A program made the position numbers and the translations under genes. The notes under the pieces are model-generated. The model made no database searches. It had not been told where the DNA came from and was given only the letters and a program-made list of their open reading frames with translations. Shown here piece after piece: positions 9,511 to 18,913 of a DNA stretch of 64,000 bases. The stretch is from contig NZ_JABWRE020000001.1 of assembly GCF_014268815.2 (NCBI RefSeq), positions 439,001-503,000 of the forward strand. The letters run 5' to 3'. The stretch's first letter is position 1. Each line of letters begins with the position of its first letter. Source of the stretch: Pseudomonas urmiensis. Lineage in GTDB: Bacteria > Pseudomonadota > Gammaproteobacteria > Pseudomonadales > Pseudomonadaceae.

Positions 9511-10616
9511 ACGGAGGCCGGATGAAACTTAAGTGGCGTCGCCGTGGCCCTCGCCGGGCGTGGCTGTTGCTGCGACCGGGTGCTGCCGCGCAGCCGTGGG
9601 ACTGGCTATTGGTTGAGCGCGGCGTGCCGAGCCGAGAAGGGCAGGGCGAGCCGCCCAATGATCTCGATGCACGGGTGGCGCTGATCATTCCTGGCCAGCT
9701 GTGCAGCCATTTCCAACTGCCAGCCCCCCCGGGGCTCAAGCGTGACGAGTGGCCGTTGCTGCTGGAAGACCGGCTGCTGCAAGCCAGCGATCAGCTGCTG
9801 TTTGCCTGTATCGAACGCCTGCCTGGACAGTTGCGCCTGGCGCTGGTGGAGCGTGCGCAGCTCGATGGCTGGCGCAAACAGTGCGCCGACTGGGGGCTTT
9901 CGATTGAACGCTGCTGGGCACAACTGCAGCTGTTACCGGCCTCGGCCCCCGGGGCTGGCTGGAGATGGCCGCATGAGCATGAGGATTTATACAAAGGTGT
10001 TGCCAGTGATGGTCGCGAGCATTGGCTGTCGTGGCCGCGGGGGCTCGGCGATCCCCCGGCGGTGCCCTGGGCAACGCTGCGAATCGATTGCATCGAGGGG
10101 CGTTGGCCGGCGCAATTGGTAGCGCTGGACAGCCTGCCCAGCCTGTTCGAACAGCGCCGCGTCCATGCGCGCTTGAGCCTGCCGCGCGGGCACCTGCGCT
10201 TGGTGGCGGCTTGCCTGATTCTGGCCACGGCCTGGGCGGGCTTGTGGCTGAGCCAGCAATGGCGCCAGGCCCAGCTCTATCGCCAGCAGGTACTGGCAGT
10301 AACGGGCGAGCAGGCCTCGTTGCGTCAGGCGAGCGTGGCGCTCAAACGCTTGCGGGACGCTGCGAGTGAACGGCAGTTGCGCCTGCGCAAGCTCGATGGG
10401 CTGCAAGGGCAATTGCAGGCGTGGCTGGAGCAGCACCCTGGTTGGCGTTTGCAAGCGGTGCGCTTCGATGGACAGCGTTGGCATGTGCACTTGGACGGCG
10501 AGGGCCCTGCACCTGCCTGGCAGGACATGGCCAATCAGGCTGGCGCCCAGGTCGAGGTGAGCGATGCCGGGCAGGCGGCGCAGTGGCGCGTGGTCTTCGA
10601 TCTGGGAGCGGTGTGA
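9507..10616 (+). CDS. xcpY: Type II secretion inner-membrane protein GspL (XcpY)
   Basis: 369 residues if started at the ATG overlapping the gspJ stop; a second in-frame ATG at 9522 has GGAGG only 4 bases upstream and could be the real start (MKLKWRRRG). The cytoplasmic actin-like domain occupies about residues 18-225, one transmembrane helix lies around 230-247 (HLRLVAACLILATAW), and a coiled-coil/ferredoxin-like periplasmic part follows. GspL recruits GspE to the membrane and pairs with GspM. The sequence is diverged but topology, size and position fit. Confidence 0.86.
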   Translation: MNGGRMKLKWRRRGPRRAWLLLRPGAAAQPWDWLLVERGVPSREGQGEPPNDLDARVALIIPGQLCSHFQLPAPPGLKRDEWPLLLEDRLLQASDQLLFACIERLPGQLRLALVERAQLDGWRKQCADWGLSIERCWAQLQLLPASAPGAGWRWPHEHEDLYKGVASDGREHWLSWPRGLGDPPAVPWATLRIDCIEGRWPAQLVALDSLPSLFEQRRVHARLSLPRGHLRLVAACLILATAWAGLWLSQQWRQAQLYRQQVLAVTGEQASLRQASVALKRLRDAASERQLRLRKLDGLQGQLQAWLEQHPGWRLQAVRFDGQRWHVHLDGEGPAPAWQDMANQAGAQVEVSDAGQAAQWRVVFDLGAV

Positions 10617-11002
10617 TGAATCGTGAGCTGTTGCAGCACTACCGCATGCCCTTGGCATGGGCGCTGATCGCAATGCTGGTGCTGTCGCTGGCGGTGCGCG
10701 AAGGGCTGGCACAGTGGCGTGAACTGGCCCAGTGGCAGGCGTTGGCCGAGTCGGCGGCGAGCCTGCGCGATGCTCCGCCAATGGGGCTTGAGCGCCTGCG
10801 CCAGTCAGCCCAGGCGCGGCAGATCAGCCTGCTGGAGATCGACTCCAATGAAGGGGGTTGGCAGTTGCGCGGTCAGGTGAGCGATGAAAAAACCTTGCAG
10901 CAGTGGTTGCTGGCATTGCAGGCGGAGGGCGCTCAGCCACTGCAATGGGCGTTGGAGCAGGGGGACCAAGGGCTACGTTTCGCTGTGCAGGTGCAGCCGT
11001 GA
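10616..11002 (+). CDS. xcpZ: Type II secretion inner-membrane protein GspM (XcpZ)
   Basis: 128 residues; the ATG overlaps the gspL stop. A short cytoplasmic tail, one membrane helix (about 11-26, PLAWALIAMLVLSLAV) and a small periplasmic domain (ISLLEIDSNEGGWQLRGQ) match the GspM layout, though it is shorter than many relatives (about 160-170 residues). It stabilises GspL in the assembly platform. Its stop overlaps the GTG of the next gene. Confidence 0.85.
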   Translation: MNRELLQHYRMPLAWALIAMLVLSLAVREGLAQWRELAQWQALAESAASLRDAPPMGLERLRQSAQARQISLLEIDSNEGGWQLRGQVSDEKTLQQWLLALQAEGAQPLQWALEQGDQGLRFAVQVQP

Positions 11003-11652
11003 GGTGGCATGGGGCTGTATGGCTGTTACTGGTTTTCAGCGTCACGCTGCTGGCCGAACTGCCGGCCCGTTGGCTCACTCAAGGGCTGGCGATCAGTGGG
11101 GTCAGCGGCAGCCTCTGGCGCGGCCAGGCGGTGCAGTGGGGGCCGGTGGGGCCATTGCGCTGGGAAATCACTGCGTGGCCCTTGCAAACGCAAGTGCACC
11201 TGGGGTTTCAGGGGCAGGGCTGGCAAGCACGATTGTCGGGGTGGCCATGGAATTGGCAGGCAGAACTGCAAGCGTTGTCTGGCCAGGTCAGGGTGGCGAC
11301 CGGTTACCGATTGGCGGGGCAATGGCAAGGTACGTTGCGCATGCGGGGGGCGGGCGCACGCTGCAGCGGGGCTGATGGGCAAATATCTATCGAGGATCTG
11401 GCGCTGGTCGAGCCGTGGTCGCTTGGCCTTGGGCGTGGATCAATGCAGATGGACTGCAGCAGCGGCTGGCATCTGTTCGGACAATTGAATCAGCCAGGAC
11501 AGCATCAGTTGGAGCTGGATGCCGACCTGTCGGCACGGCGCGCCAAGGTCGACTTTAAGCTACAAAACGATGCTGCCCTGACGCCAATCTTGCGCGCCCT
11601 GCAATGGTTGGGACCAACCGAGAGGGTAGGGCAGCGCAAGGTTGGCTGGTAG
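10999..11652 (+). CDS. xcpN: Type II secretion protein GspN (XcpN)
   Basis: 217 residues from the GTG at 10999, which overlaps the gspM stop. It has an N-terminal signal/anchor helix (WLLLVFSVTLLAELPARWL) followed by ISGVSGSLWRGQA and a beta-rich region typical of GspN. GspN is found in only some type II systems (P. putida and Xanthomonas types; not in the P. aeruginosa Xcp set). It ends the operon; no clear intrinsic terminator is visible in the 60 bases before the convergent tpsA gene. Confidence 0.85.
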   Translation: MRWHGAVWLLLVFSVTLLAELPARWLTQGLAISGVSGSLWRGQAVQWGPVGPLRWEITAWPLQTQVHLGFQGQGWQARLSGWPWNWQAELQALSGQVRVATGYRLAGQWQGTLRMRGAGARCSGADGQISIEDLALVEPWSLGLGRGSMQMDCSSGWHLFGQLNQPGQHQLELDADLSARRAKVDFKLQNDAALTPILRALQWLGPTERVGQRKVGW

Positions 11653-11713
11653 TCAGGCTATCGACTATCAGCGACGGCGCGGTGCATTGCCGTGAAGAAA
11701 CTGGCGGCAATAG

Positions 11714-14700
11714 TCACTTGGCTTGTCCTTGAATGCTCGATACCAATTCCTGATCGTGGTTCAGGTAACTGCCCTGAGCGAGCCCGTACAGATTGAACCC
11801 GCTTGGATTGCCCGCAGTACTTTTTTCATTGGATTGCTTCACCAGGGCCAGTGCCTCCTCGACTAATGAAGTGGAGAACTTGATGCCCCCGTCCACCCGG
11901 TAGTTATTGCCGGTCAAGGTCTCAGTGGTCACCTTTTCTGCGCTATGCGCGACATCGCCATGAGCTGACGCCAAGCGGGCACCCACCAGATTGATAGCGC
12001 CACCGACCTTCAGATCGATCCCCTCAGCACCTTCAAGCCCTGCTTGATGGGCGACATTGTCACGCTTCTCACGCAGTACATAGATGTCGGGTGCCAAGTA
12101 ATTCTGGGGCTTGTGCTTGGTCAAGAATTTAAGCTGCTGCTTGGCTTCCTGGCCCCACGGTCCGGCAATCGAATTGACTGTATTGGCCCAGCCCTGCGGA
12201 TTTTTTTCGTGGCTAGCTTTGATATCGACATCCGCAATCCAGGTGTCGACGTTATCCTTGCGGCTTTCAACTTGCAGGTCGCCGCCGATAGTGCCTTGGA
12301 TATGATCGGCCTTAAGGCTGGTACCTTGCAGCCGGGTATCGCCTTTGCTATTCAAAGCAATGGTTCGCGCTGTAAATGTGCTGGCGTTCCACGTCTGGTT
12401 ATCGCGCAGGTCCAGGTCGAGTTTGCCGCGCAGCCATAGGCCTTCGGTAGCGGTTTTGCCCTGCTGATTTAAACCGCCTACACCTCCGGTGATATCGAGG
12501 TTGTTGTGCTTTGTCTGGTTTGCCGAGGATTCAATCAGCGCGCCGCCATTCCATGCCTGTAACTGGATGAGCCCGGCTGATGCCTGCACACCCTGTAGAT
12601 GTAGGGCTCGCTCGTTGTTAGCACGACTGGAGAGCGTCAACTGGCCGTTGCTGTGTAAATGGCTATCTACAGCCTCGATGTCATCTTCGTCGACATTGCC
12701 ATATCCCAGGTGGCCGCCAATACCCCCACCTTTGGTGTCACCTTGTTTGGCAGACACTTCCAGACCGCCATCTAGCCTGTTGTTTTGGGCCTTATGCGTG
12801 TTACGGGCTGAGCTGATCTGCAAGTTCCCGCCACTGTGCAAATTGATGTCGCCGACCTTGGCGGCCTCACTACCAATCCGTGTTCCTTCAAGCAGTAGAT
12901 CGCCAGCGCTGCTTAGGAGTACCTCACCGTCTGCCTTGATCGATGCCACCTTAGCCACGGACTTTGAACTTGAGCTGTCAGCCGTATCGAAGTAACCGCG
13001 GAATTCCGCACCCTTTTCGCCCGGCTTACTGCTGACTTTGAGTCGAGCCTTCGCATTGAGCGAGCCTGATTCCTTGCTTCTCAGGCTGCTTGCTTGAAGC
13101 ACCGACAACGAGCCACCGCTGAGAATATGTACCCCACCCGTAGCTGCATTGATTTGGCTGCCTTGATAAACGCCATCACCACTGAGCCTGATATTTATGC
13201 CTTGACCTTTAAGACTGCCCAGCACTGCGGTGCTGGTGTTTTCTACCGTATCAAGCGAGCCACCCTTACCGGCGAGGCGCACACCGACATCCGATCCTGT
13301 GGTGGTGTCAACGCGAACATCGGCGTCGGCGCTGAGGTTGTGCACGGTGTGCACGCTGGTATTTTGTGCGGTCAGCATGTTGTGCTGCTTCGCGTCGATC
13401 TCCAGAAGACCGCTGCGTGCGTGCCAGGCGGTGCCTTGGTCATCAATGACAGCTGCCTTGACCTCGACTGATGCGCCGGACAATTCATTGACCTGTGCGT
13501 ACTCTTTGCTCCAGTTCTCCTGGCGATCTTTGTAGCGAAAAGTTACGTCAATGCCAACGCTTGGTGGAGTGAACGCATCGACGATCGAATCTTGCTGGAA
13601 GCGGTCGGCTGGCTGGCCATCCACTATCTCTACGATGGGTTTGGTCAGGCCGTGATATTCCAGGCTGGCACCGAGGCTGGCCCGCCAATGATTGCTATCT
13701 GCCGCAATGTTCAGTTCGTTCGATGCCGCGCGATTCACGATGTTGCCAGCGTGAATCTTGAGGTGCTTGCCGGCGTCGATACGACTGGCTTCATTGAGCA
13801 GATCATTGTCGCTATTAATCGCCACATTGCCTGTAGCTAGCAGTTCACTGCGCTGCACCTTGCTGTTTTCGCTTTTTGAGGTTTCGGTGCTTTGCAGTGC
13901 TTCCAGCGCGAAGCCGACTCGCTCGACACCAACGCTGAGCGCCACGGCCTCGCCGAGCTCATCTAAACGACTGGAAAACGATAGTGTATCGTCAACGGCG
14001 GTCAGGCTAATCTTGTTGCCTTGCAGGTTGAGATCACCCGCCCGGGCATTGAGTTTGGCACCCCGGGCCCGTAGGTGAGTGTCGCTGCGAAGGCTCAGCG
14101 AAGCTGCTGCAAGTTCACTGGCGTGCTGTTTATATTGAACACTTTCTTTAATCGTCACAGGTGCGCGATAGCCGCCATAGAACTCCCATTGGTGAGAACC
14201 GGGCTTGCCATCTTGCGCGGGCTGGGTTTCGCGGGTACCAAAATCAAATGTGTGCAGAGCGCTCAGGGTTGAAAAGTCGTTGCGTTCAAGTGCGCTATCG
14301 ATTACTAGGGCTTTAGTGGCATTTACATTCATGTGCCCTGCCGCCTCGATACGCGCCCCCAGAATCTTCAAATCGTCAGTGCTGGAGAGGTCCAAGTTAG
14401 CGCCGGATTTGATATTACTGAGTTGCGGCCGTTGATGGACGGCATGGCTCAGCGCGAGGCCTAACACCTTGCTGTTGTGGTCAGAGGTAATTGTGCTTTC
14501 ACCAGAAGAACCTGCCGCCACTGTCAGTGAGCCCTTGGTGCTATGGAGCTGTGCATCGCCCTTACTGGTCACTTCACTGCCGCGGATAGTGATCCGCTCG
14601 CCCTGGGCGGCGAGGGTTGCCGCCGTCACGTTAGTACCGGAATAGCGCCATGGTCGCTGGTGTTTATTGGCTGGGGCTTTGGATACATGGCGGTCAGAGG

Positions 14701-16192
14701 TCGCCCAACGTTGAACGTCGTCCTCAAGCCTTTGACCAGCCAGATTAATATCTCTGGCCTCAAGTTGCAGGTGGCCTGCACTTTCCAGGTTGCTGCTCTT
14801 GATGTCCAGGGCGTTGGCTGCTTTGATCTCCAAGTGGTTGGCGCTCAATGTACTGGCATGTGCTTTTTGCTGGGTGTCAGAGGTGTAAGTAGCATCAGGC
14901 CAAGATTTGTCGCTGTTTTCGCGTTGGTAGCGTCTGGTATTGGTTTCTTCGATAGCTGCGCTGACATCTATGTTGCCTTTACTCTCCAGGCGCAGACCCT
15001 CCTGCGCTTGAACGGTGGCGGCTTGCAGTGCCATATCGCCATGCGATTGCAGGCTGATGTCACCGCTGCTGTGCAACTGGGTGCCGCGTGGTCGGTAAAC
15101 GGTGGTAAAGCGCTTTTGCACCTGGTCGTTGTGACGGTCTTCTTTTTTACCGGTCTCAGTATCAAGCTTCAGCTGTTTTCCAGCGGTAACAGCGATCCGC
15201 TGGGCAGAGCCATCAACCGCGCGTAGTGTCAGGTCTCCAGCGGCTTTGAGTCGTAACCCACCTTGTTTGGCTTTAAGCGTGCTGGAGGATATCGGGTCGC
15301 CGAAGACCTCTAAGTCACCTGCTGAATCAATAAGGATGTCGTGGTCGGCTTCAACCCTGATCGGCCCCATGCGCACGCCTGCACCTTCAGCGGTACTGCG
15401 GATATTGATGCGGCCCGCGTACATGGCTCCGAGGAGGTTGGCATCAATGTTCGATGGGTCGCCGGGCTCGTGCCTGATGATCTTTCCATTGTGTTTATCA
15501 ATGAGGTTGCGGCCGACGGAGATGTTGAGATTGCCTTTCGCCGCGAGTAGACCGGTGCTGTCCAGGCGTGGTGCGATCAGGTGCAAGGCACCGTCGGTAT
15601 TGGTCTGACCATCGCCCTTCACCTCCAGTTTGCCGTTGGCGTTTAGCGTCTCAAATGTTTGCAGTTGCCCGCTCTGAAATCCCGGCTTGCCAACCACGAA
15701 GCCAGCAACTGCTGTATTGATGAATCGACCACCATTGAGGGTAATGCCGTTGGGGTTAGCGAGAATGTAGCTGGCCCGTTGACCAAAAATTTCCTGAGTG
15801 CCTTCGATCAACGAAGCGTTGCGACTAACCACTTCGTTGAGAATGGTCGAAGCGGCCTGGCCTTGGAACTGGGGGTTGGCAGTCAGCTTGCCAGCCAGTT
15901 GCGATCCGCCACCCTGCAAGGCGTTGTTCAGCACCACGCCTTGCTTGCCAACGTTGTAGTCGATGAACTTGTTGTGCGACAGCCCGTTGGCATCAGGCGC
16001 GACGATGTTGATCACGGGCACCCCATGTTGGTGGTTGATGATTGGCGAACCGCCAGAGTCCAACTTCGCCTGCAGACCGCCTTGGGCGTGCACGCTGGCG
16101 GAGCCCAGCAGGGCGAGGAAGATCGTCCAGCGCAAGGTATCCGGCTTGGTTGGTGGACAAGCAGAGGAGGAGGTGTAGGGGGAGGGGCACAT
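11714..16192 (-). CDS. Two-partner secretion exoprotein TpsA, filamentous haemagglutinin family
   Basis: 1492 residues from the ATG at 16192 (GTG codons at 16198 and 16204 are alternatives). A signal peptide ends near SVHAQ. The TPS domain follows, with GVPVINIVAPDANGLSHNKF, DYNVGKQGVVLNN and the hallmark ILANPNGI. The rest is a long beta-helix of degenerate haemagglutinin repeats (for example LNARAGDLNLQGNKI, LDLSSTDDLKILGARI). It should be exported by the adjacent TpsB and act as an adhesin or biofilm protein. It lacks a VENN pretoxin motif, a C-terminal toxin domain and an immunity gene, so a contact-dependent inhibition role is not supported. It is short for the family and the C-terminus (SSIQGQAK) ends abruptly within repeat-like sequence, so 3' loss is possible. 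Base composition is visibly more AT-rich than its neighbours. Confidence 0.92.
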   Translation of the reverse strand: MCPSPYTSSSACPPTKPDTLRWTIFLALLGSASVHAQGGLQAKLDSGGSPIINHQHGVPVINIVAPDANGLSHNKFIDYNVGKQGVVLNNALQGGGSQLAGKLTANPQFQGQAASTILNEVVSRNASLIEGTQEIFGQRASYILANPNGITLNGGRFINTAVAGFVVGKPGFQSGQLQTFETLNANGKLEVKGDGQTNTDGALHLIAPRLDSTGLLAAKGNLNISVGRNLIDKHNGKIIRHEPGDPSNIDANLLGAMYAGRINIRSTAEGAGVRMGPIRVEADHDILIDSAGDLEVFGDPISSSTLKAKQGGLRLKAAGDLTLRAVDGSAQRIAVTAGKQLKLDTETGKKEDRHNDQVQKRFTTVYRPRGTQLHSSGDISLQSHGDMALQAATVQAQEGLRLESKGNIDVSAAIEETNTRRYQRENSDKSWPDATYTSDTQQKAHASTLSANHLEIKAANALDIKSSNLESAGHLQLEARDINLAGQRLEDDVQRWATSDRHVSKAPANKHQRPWRYSGTNVTAATLAAQGERITIRGSEVTSKGDAQLHSTKGSLTVAAGSSGESTITSDHNSKVLGLALSHAVHQRPQLSNIKSGANLDLSSTDDLKILGARIEAAGHMNVNATKALVIDSALERNDFSTLSALHTFDFGTRETQPAQDGKPGSHQWEFYGGYRAPVTIKESVQYKQHASELAAASLSLRSDTHLRARGAKLNARAGDLNLQGNKISLTAVDDTLSFSSRLDELGEAVALSVGVERVGFALEALQSTETSKSENSKVQRSELLATGNVAINSDNDLLNEASRIDAGKHLKIHAGNIVNRAASNELNIAADSNHWRASLGASLEYHGLTKPIVEIVDGQPADRFQQDSIVDAFTPPSVGIDVTFRYKDRQENWSKEYAQVNELSGASVEVKAAVIDDQGTAWHARSGLLEIDAKQHNMLTAQNTSVHTVHNLSADADVRVDTTTGSDVGVRLAGKGGSLDTVENTSTAVLGSLKGQGINIRLSGDGVYQGSQINAATGGVHILSGGSLSVLQASSLRSKESGSLNAKARLKVSSKPGEKGAEFRGYFDTADSSSSKSVAKVASIKADGEVLLSSAGDLLLEGTRIGSEAAKVGDINLHSGGNLQISSARNTHKAQNNRLDGGLEVSAKQGDTKGGGIGGHLGYGNVDEDDIEAVDSHLHSNGQLTLSSRANNERALHLQGVQASAGLIQLQAWNGGALIESSANQTKHNNLDITGGVGGLNQQGKTATEGLWLRGKLDLDLRDNQTWNASTFTARTIALNSKGDTRLQGTSLKADHIQGTIGGDLQVESRKDNVDTWIADVDIKASHEKNPQGWANTVNSIAGPWGQEAKQQLKFLTKHKPQNYLAPDIYVLREKRDNVAHQAGLEGAEGIDLKVGGAINLVGARLASAHGDVAHSAEKVTTETLTGNNYRVDGGIKFSTSLVEEALALVKQSNEKSTAGNPSGFNLYGLAQGSYLNHDQELVSSIQGQAK

Positions 16193-16228
16193 GTACACGA
16201 TCACTTTTTGCGGTGGTGGGAGGGAAAG

Positions 16229-17911
16229 TCAGATGTTCAGGGTCCATTCCATTACCCAGAAGCCTCGCTCAAGCCCGGAGGTGGGGCGTTCGCTGGCATA
16301 CAGGGCGCGCTGGTAGTCGAGACGCAGGCGGCTTTGCGGCAGGCTCAGCTCGAGACCCGCCGCAGCGCCAGCCAGGCGTTGCGGGGTGCTGCTGTGGGCG
16401 AACTGGGACCAGCCCAGGTCCAGGCCGAGAGTGGGGCGTACTTGGAATGGCTGGGCCAAGTTCAGCGGCAGCGCTTGGCTCAGGGTGTTGCGCCAGACAG
16501 CGGCGCTGGCGCCGGAGGCATTGTGCTGGCGGAAGCCGCGTACGGCCGAGTCATCGCTGAGCTGGAACTGCTCGACCACTGGCAGGACATCAGTGCTGTA
16601 CTGCAGGGCCAGCTCGCTCTGCCAGCGCCAAGGCAAGTGCGCAGGCCCCTGACGCAGGTGCAGCAGGTTGGCGCGGTACTTGACGAAGTCAGGTCGCGGC
16701 GCCTGTTTTTGAAAGAAGGGCCGGTCGGCACCGAACCAGTCCAGACCTCGGCTGATGCCTAGATAGGCATTCCACAGGCCATGATCGAGCCACAGCAGGT
16801 TGAGGCCCGCTTCGAAGGTGGTGAGGGTCGGGCTCTGCACTGCAATGACGGTGCTACCGGCACGGTTGACCAGTTGCTTGCGATCCAATCGGGAGCTGGC
16901 GCTGAGCATGCCGCGCTGGTTGCGCCACAGCATCCGTTCGGCGCCAAGGCCGAACACGCGGCTGTCGCCATTACTGCTCAGGCGGCTTTGCGGGATGGGC
17001 GCGCGATAGCGCATTTGGCTGGCGCTGAGGTTGAACGACCAAGGGCCATAAGGAACGCTGTAGTACAGGTTGACCCCGCGGCTTTGGCCTGGTGCATCGA
17101 GTACCGTCGACAGCAACGACAGGCGCAGGTCGTCGTTCAGCCCCAGCGGGCTGTCCAGTCCAAGCCCTAGGTTCAGGCGATGGCGGCCAGTCAGCGCACT
17201 GCCGCGATTGTCAACGCGGGTGGCGAGGTGCCAGCGCGAGGTGACCCGACGTGGCTGCAGCACTACGCGGGTGCCGCCCTGCATTTGCCCAGGGAGCAGG
17301 TCGATACCGAGGTCGTAGGCGCGCAATCGATTGAGCTGGTCCAGCCCCTGTTCGAGGTCTGGCAGATGCAGCGGTTGCCCCAGCAGGTCGGGAAACGCAC
17401 TTTGCAGTGACAGCGGCAGTTCGGCGTCGGTCAGCTCGATCGATTCGATGAAGCCTTCGATAACGATGATATCCAGCGGCGCATCATGCTCGGGATGTCG
17501 AGCCAGGTAAGGACGGCTGGTGGGATAGCCGGCTTTTACATAGCGCTCGGTCAGCCCCTTGAGCAACAGGTTGATATCGCCAATGCTCATGCAAGGCTGC
17601 GACAGTGCCTGTACTGTGGGTTGCAGCGCTTGAGTCGCAAGCTTGTGGTTGCCGGCCAGGCGCACGCCGCTGATCGCCCAGCAGTGGTTATCCGAGGTGT
17701 CGGTGGCAGCCCCATCGTCATCGTGCGCAGCGATCGGTTGCAGGCGTTGCCAGCGTTCGAGCTGTTGCAATTGTTCGCGCTGACGCTGGGCCTGCTGCCG
17801 GTCGCGTAGTTGCTGGCTGGCAGTGTCGGCCTGGGTCGGGGCAATCGTCAGCAGCGTAATCGCGCCGCAGGCAAGTAAGCTGCGGGCAATTGAATGCACC
17901 CAGGATGACAT
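16229..17911 (-). CDS. Two-partner secretion outer-membrane transporter TpsB (FhaC/ShlB family)
   Basis: 560 residues from the ATG at 17911, which has GAGG 7 bases upstream; an ATG at 17950 lacks a ribosome site. A signal peptide (about 1-30, ending TQA) is followed by a Gln/Arg-rich N-terminal helix region, POTRA domains (WAISGVRLAGNH; VIEGFIESIEL) and a 16-strand beta-barrel with the conserved loop motif AVRGFRQ (VRGY-type), ending in an aromatic-rich last strand (FWVMEWTLNI). It would recognise the TPS domain of the downstream TpsA and secrete it. tpsA starts 36 bases after this stop, so the two form an operon read B then A. Confidence 0.94.
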   Translation of the reverse strand: MSSWVHSIARSLLACGAITLLTIAPTQADTASQQLRDRQQAQRQREQLQQLERWQRLQPIAAHDDDGAATDTSDNHCWAISGVRLAGNHKLATQALQPTVQALSQPCMSIGDINLLLKGLTERYVKAGYPTSRPYLARHPEHDAPLDIIVIEGFIESIELTDAELPLSLQSAFPDLLGQPLHLPDLEQGLDQLNRLRAYDLGIDLLPGQMQGGTRVVLQPRRVTSRWHLATRVDNRGSALTGRHRLNLGLGLDSPLGLNDDLRLSLLSTVLDAPGQSRGVNLYYSVPYGPWSFNLSASQMRYRAPIPQSRLSSNGDSRVFGLGAERMLWRNQRGMLSASSRLDRKQLVNRAGSTVIAVQSPTLTTFEAGLNLLWLDHGLWNAYLGISRGLDWFGADRPFFQKQAPRPDFVKYRANLLHLRQGPAHLPWRWQSELALQYSTDVLPVVEQFQLSDDSAVRGFRQHNASGASAAVWRNTLSQALPLNLAQPFQVRPTLGLDLGWSQFAHSSTPQRLAGAAAGLELSLPQSRLRLDYQRALYASERPTSGLERGFWVMEWTLNI

Positions 17912-18341
17912 TGAAGAACCTCGCAAATGATGTGAGAAAAAGGAATCCATTTGCGTGAATTCTAAGAATCAAGGCATTTGTTTGAATGTGGTTATATGAC
18001 ATCCGCCACGTGGGTTAGCGGATGTTGGTGTGTGGGAAAGTAGGTGAGATGAGAGCGGGGGTAAGTGAAATTAACGCCGTATTAAGTGGACGGTCTGCTT
18101 AATTGTCCAATTATGTCCAATGAATACTGGCGATCTAGGACGAGCTTCGAGCAAGCATATGTTATGCCCCCCTAGCTGGGGACTAATACTTGGTTTGTAG
18201 GATTTATTTCTGGTTAGAAGACTTCAGTACATATTTAATACGCGCAGCCGCAAAATAGCTGCTTAGCCACTGCTCCCATTGCGGGAGCAACTGAACCAGA
18301 GCGTTGTCAGCGGAGATACGAGTGGGAATGAACAGCGCAGC
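17912..18341. other. AT-richer intergenic region upstream of tpsB, with repeats; no gene seen
   Basis: 430 bases without a supported reading frame. It holds an inverted repeat CATCCGC (18000-18006)/GCGGATG (18018-18024), an inverted repeat ATTAAG (18081-18086)/CTTAAT (18098-18103), two direct copies of TGTCCAAT at 18104-18111 and 18114-18121 exactly 10 bp apart, and a stem TGCTCCC (18271-18277)/GGGAGCA (18283-18289) without a T-tract just beyond the L,D-transpeptidase stop. It probably carries the tpsBA promoter and operators; no -35/-10 pair could be assigned with confidence. Confidence 0.55.
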
Positions 18342-18890
18342 TTAAGGACGAATCTCGATCATGGTGCCATCCTTGACCATGCTCCACACTTCGCGCATGT
18401 CATCGTTACGCATGGCGATGCAGCCCTCGGTCCAATCCAGGGTATGGAAATACCACTCCGGATAGTCTTCGTTGATCGGCGTGCCGTGGATCATGATCAT
18501 GCTGCCGGCAGCTACACCTTCACGGCGCGCCTTGGCGGCATCGCTGATATTCGGGTAAGAGATGTGCATGGCCAGGTTGAAGCGGTCGCTGACCTTGCGC
18601 CAGTCCAGCCAGTAGAAGCCTTCGGGGGTGCGCTTGTCGCCTTCGCGCTCCTTGGCGCCCTTGGGCTGCTTGCCCAGCGAAATGCGGTAGGTCTTGAGCG
18701 GCTCGCCACGGCTGATTAGCTGTAGGCGACGTTCGGACTTGATCACCAGTACCTTGTCGATCAGCGGATGTTCCTGCGCAGGGGCCTGGGTTTGCACCTG
18801 CGCCTGGGGTTTGCGAATGATCGTCTCGGTGAAGGCCGCCTGGGACACCGATACAACGCTGAGGCAGAAGAGGGCGAGCAACCAACGCAT
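18342..18890 (-). CDS. Periplasmic L,D-transpeptidase family protein (YkuD/ErfK-like)
   Basis: 182 residues from the ATG at 18890 (AGGGA 9 bases upstream). A cleavable signal peptide (MRWLLALFCLSVVSVSQA) precedes a YkuD domain. The active-site pattern is IMIHGTPIN followed by DWTEGCIAM, giving the His and Cys of L,D-transpeptidases; Thr replaces the more common Ser before Glu-Gly-Cys. Such enzymes crosslink peptidoglycan or attach proteins to it. It lies 23 bases downstream of a NUDIX gene on the same strand. Confidence 0.9.
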   Translation of the reverse strand: MRWLLALFCLSVVSVSQAAFTETIIRKPQAQVQTQAPAQEHPLIDKVLVIKSERRLQLISRGEPLKTYRISLGKQPKGAKEREGDKRTPEGFYWLDWRKVSDRFNLAMHISYPNISDAAKARREGVAAGSMIMIHGTPINEDYPEWYFHTLDWTEGCIAMRNDDMREVWSMVKDGTMIEIRP

Positions 18891-18913
18891 GAAACGGTAT
18901 CCCTGCAAACGAT

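Noticed and set aside
11714..16192. TpsA as a contact-dependent inhibition toxin
   Set aside because: No VENN motif, toxin domain or immunity gene.
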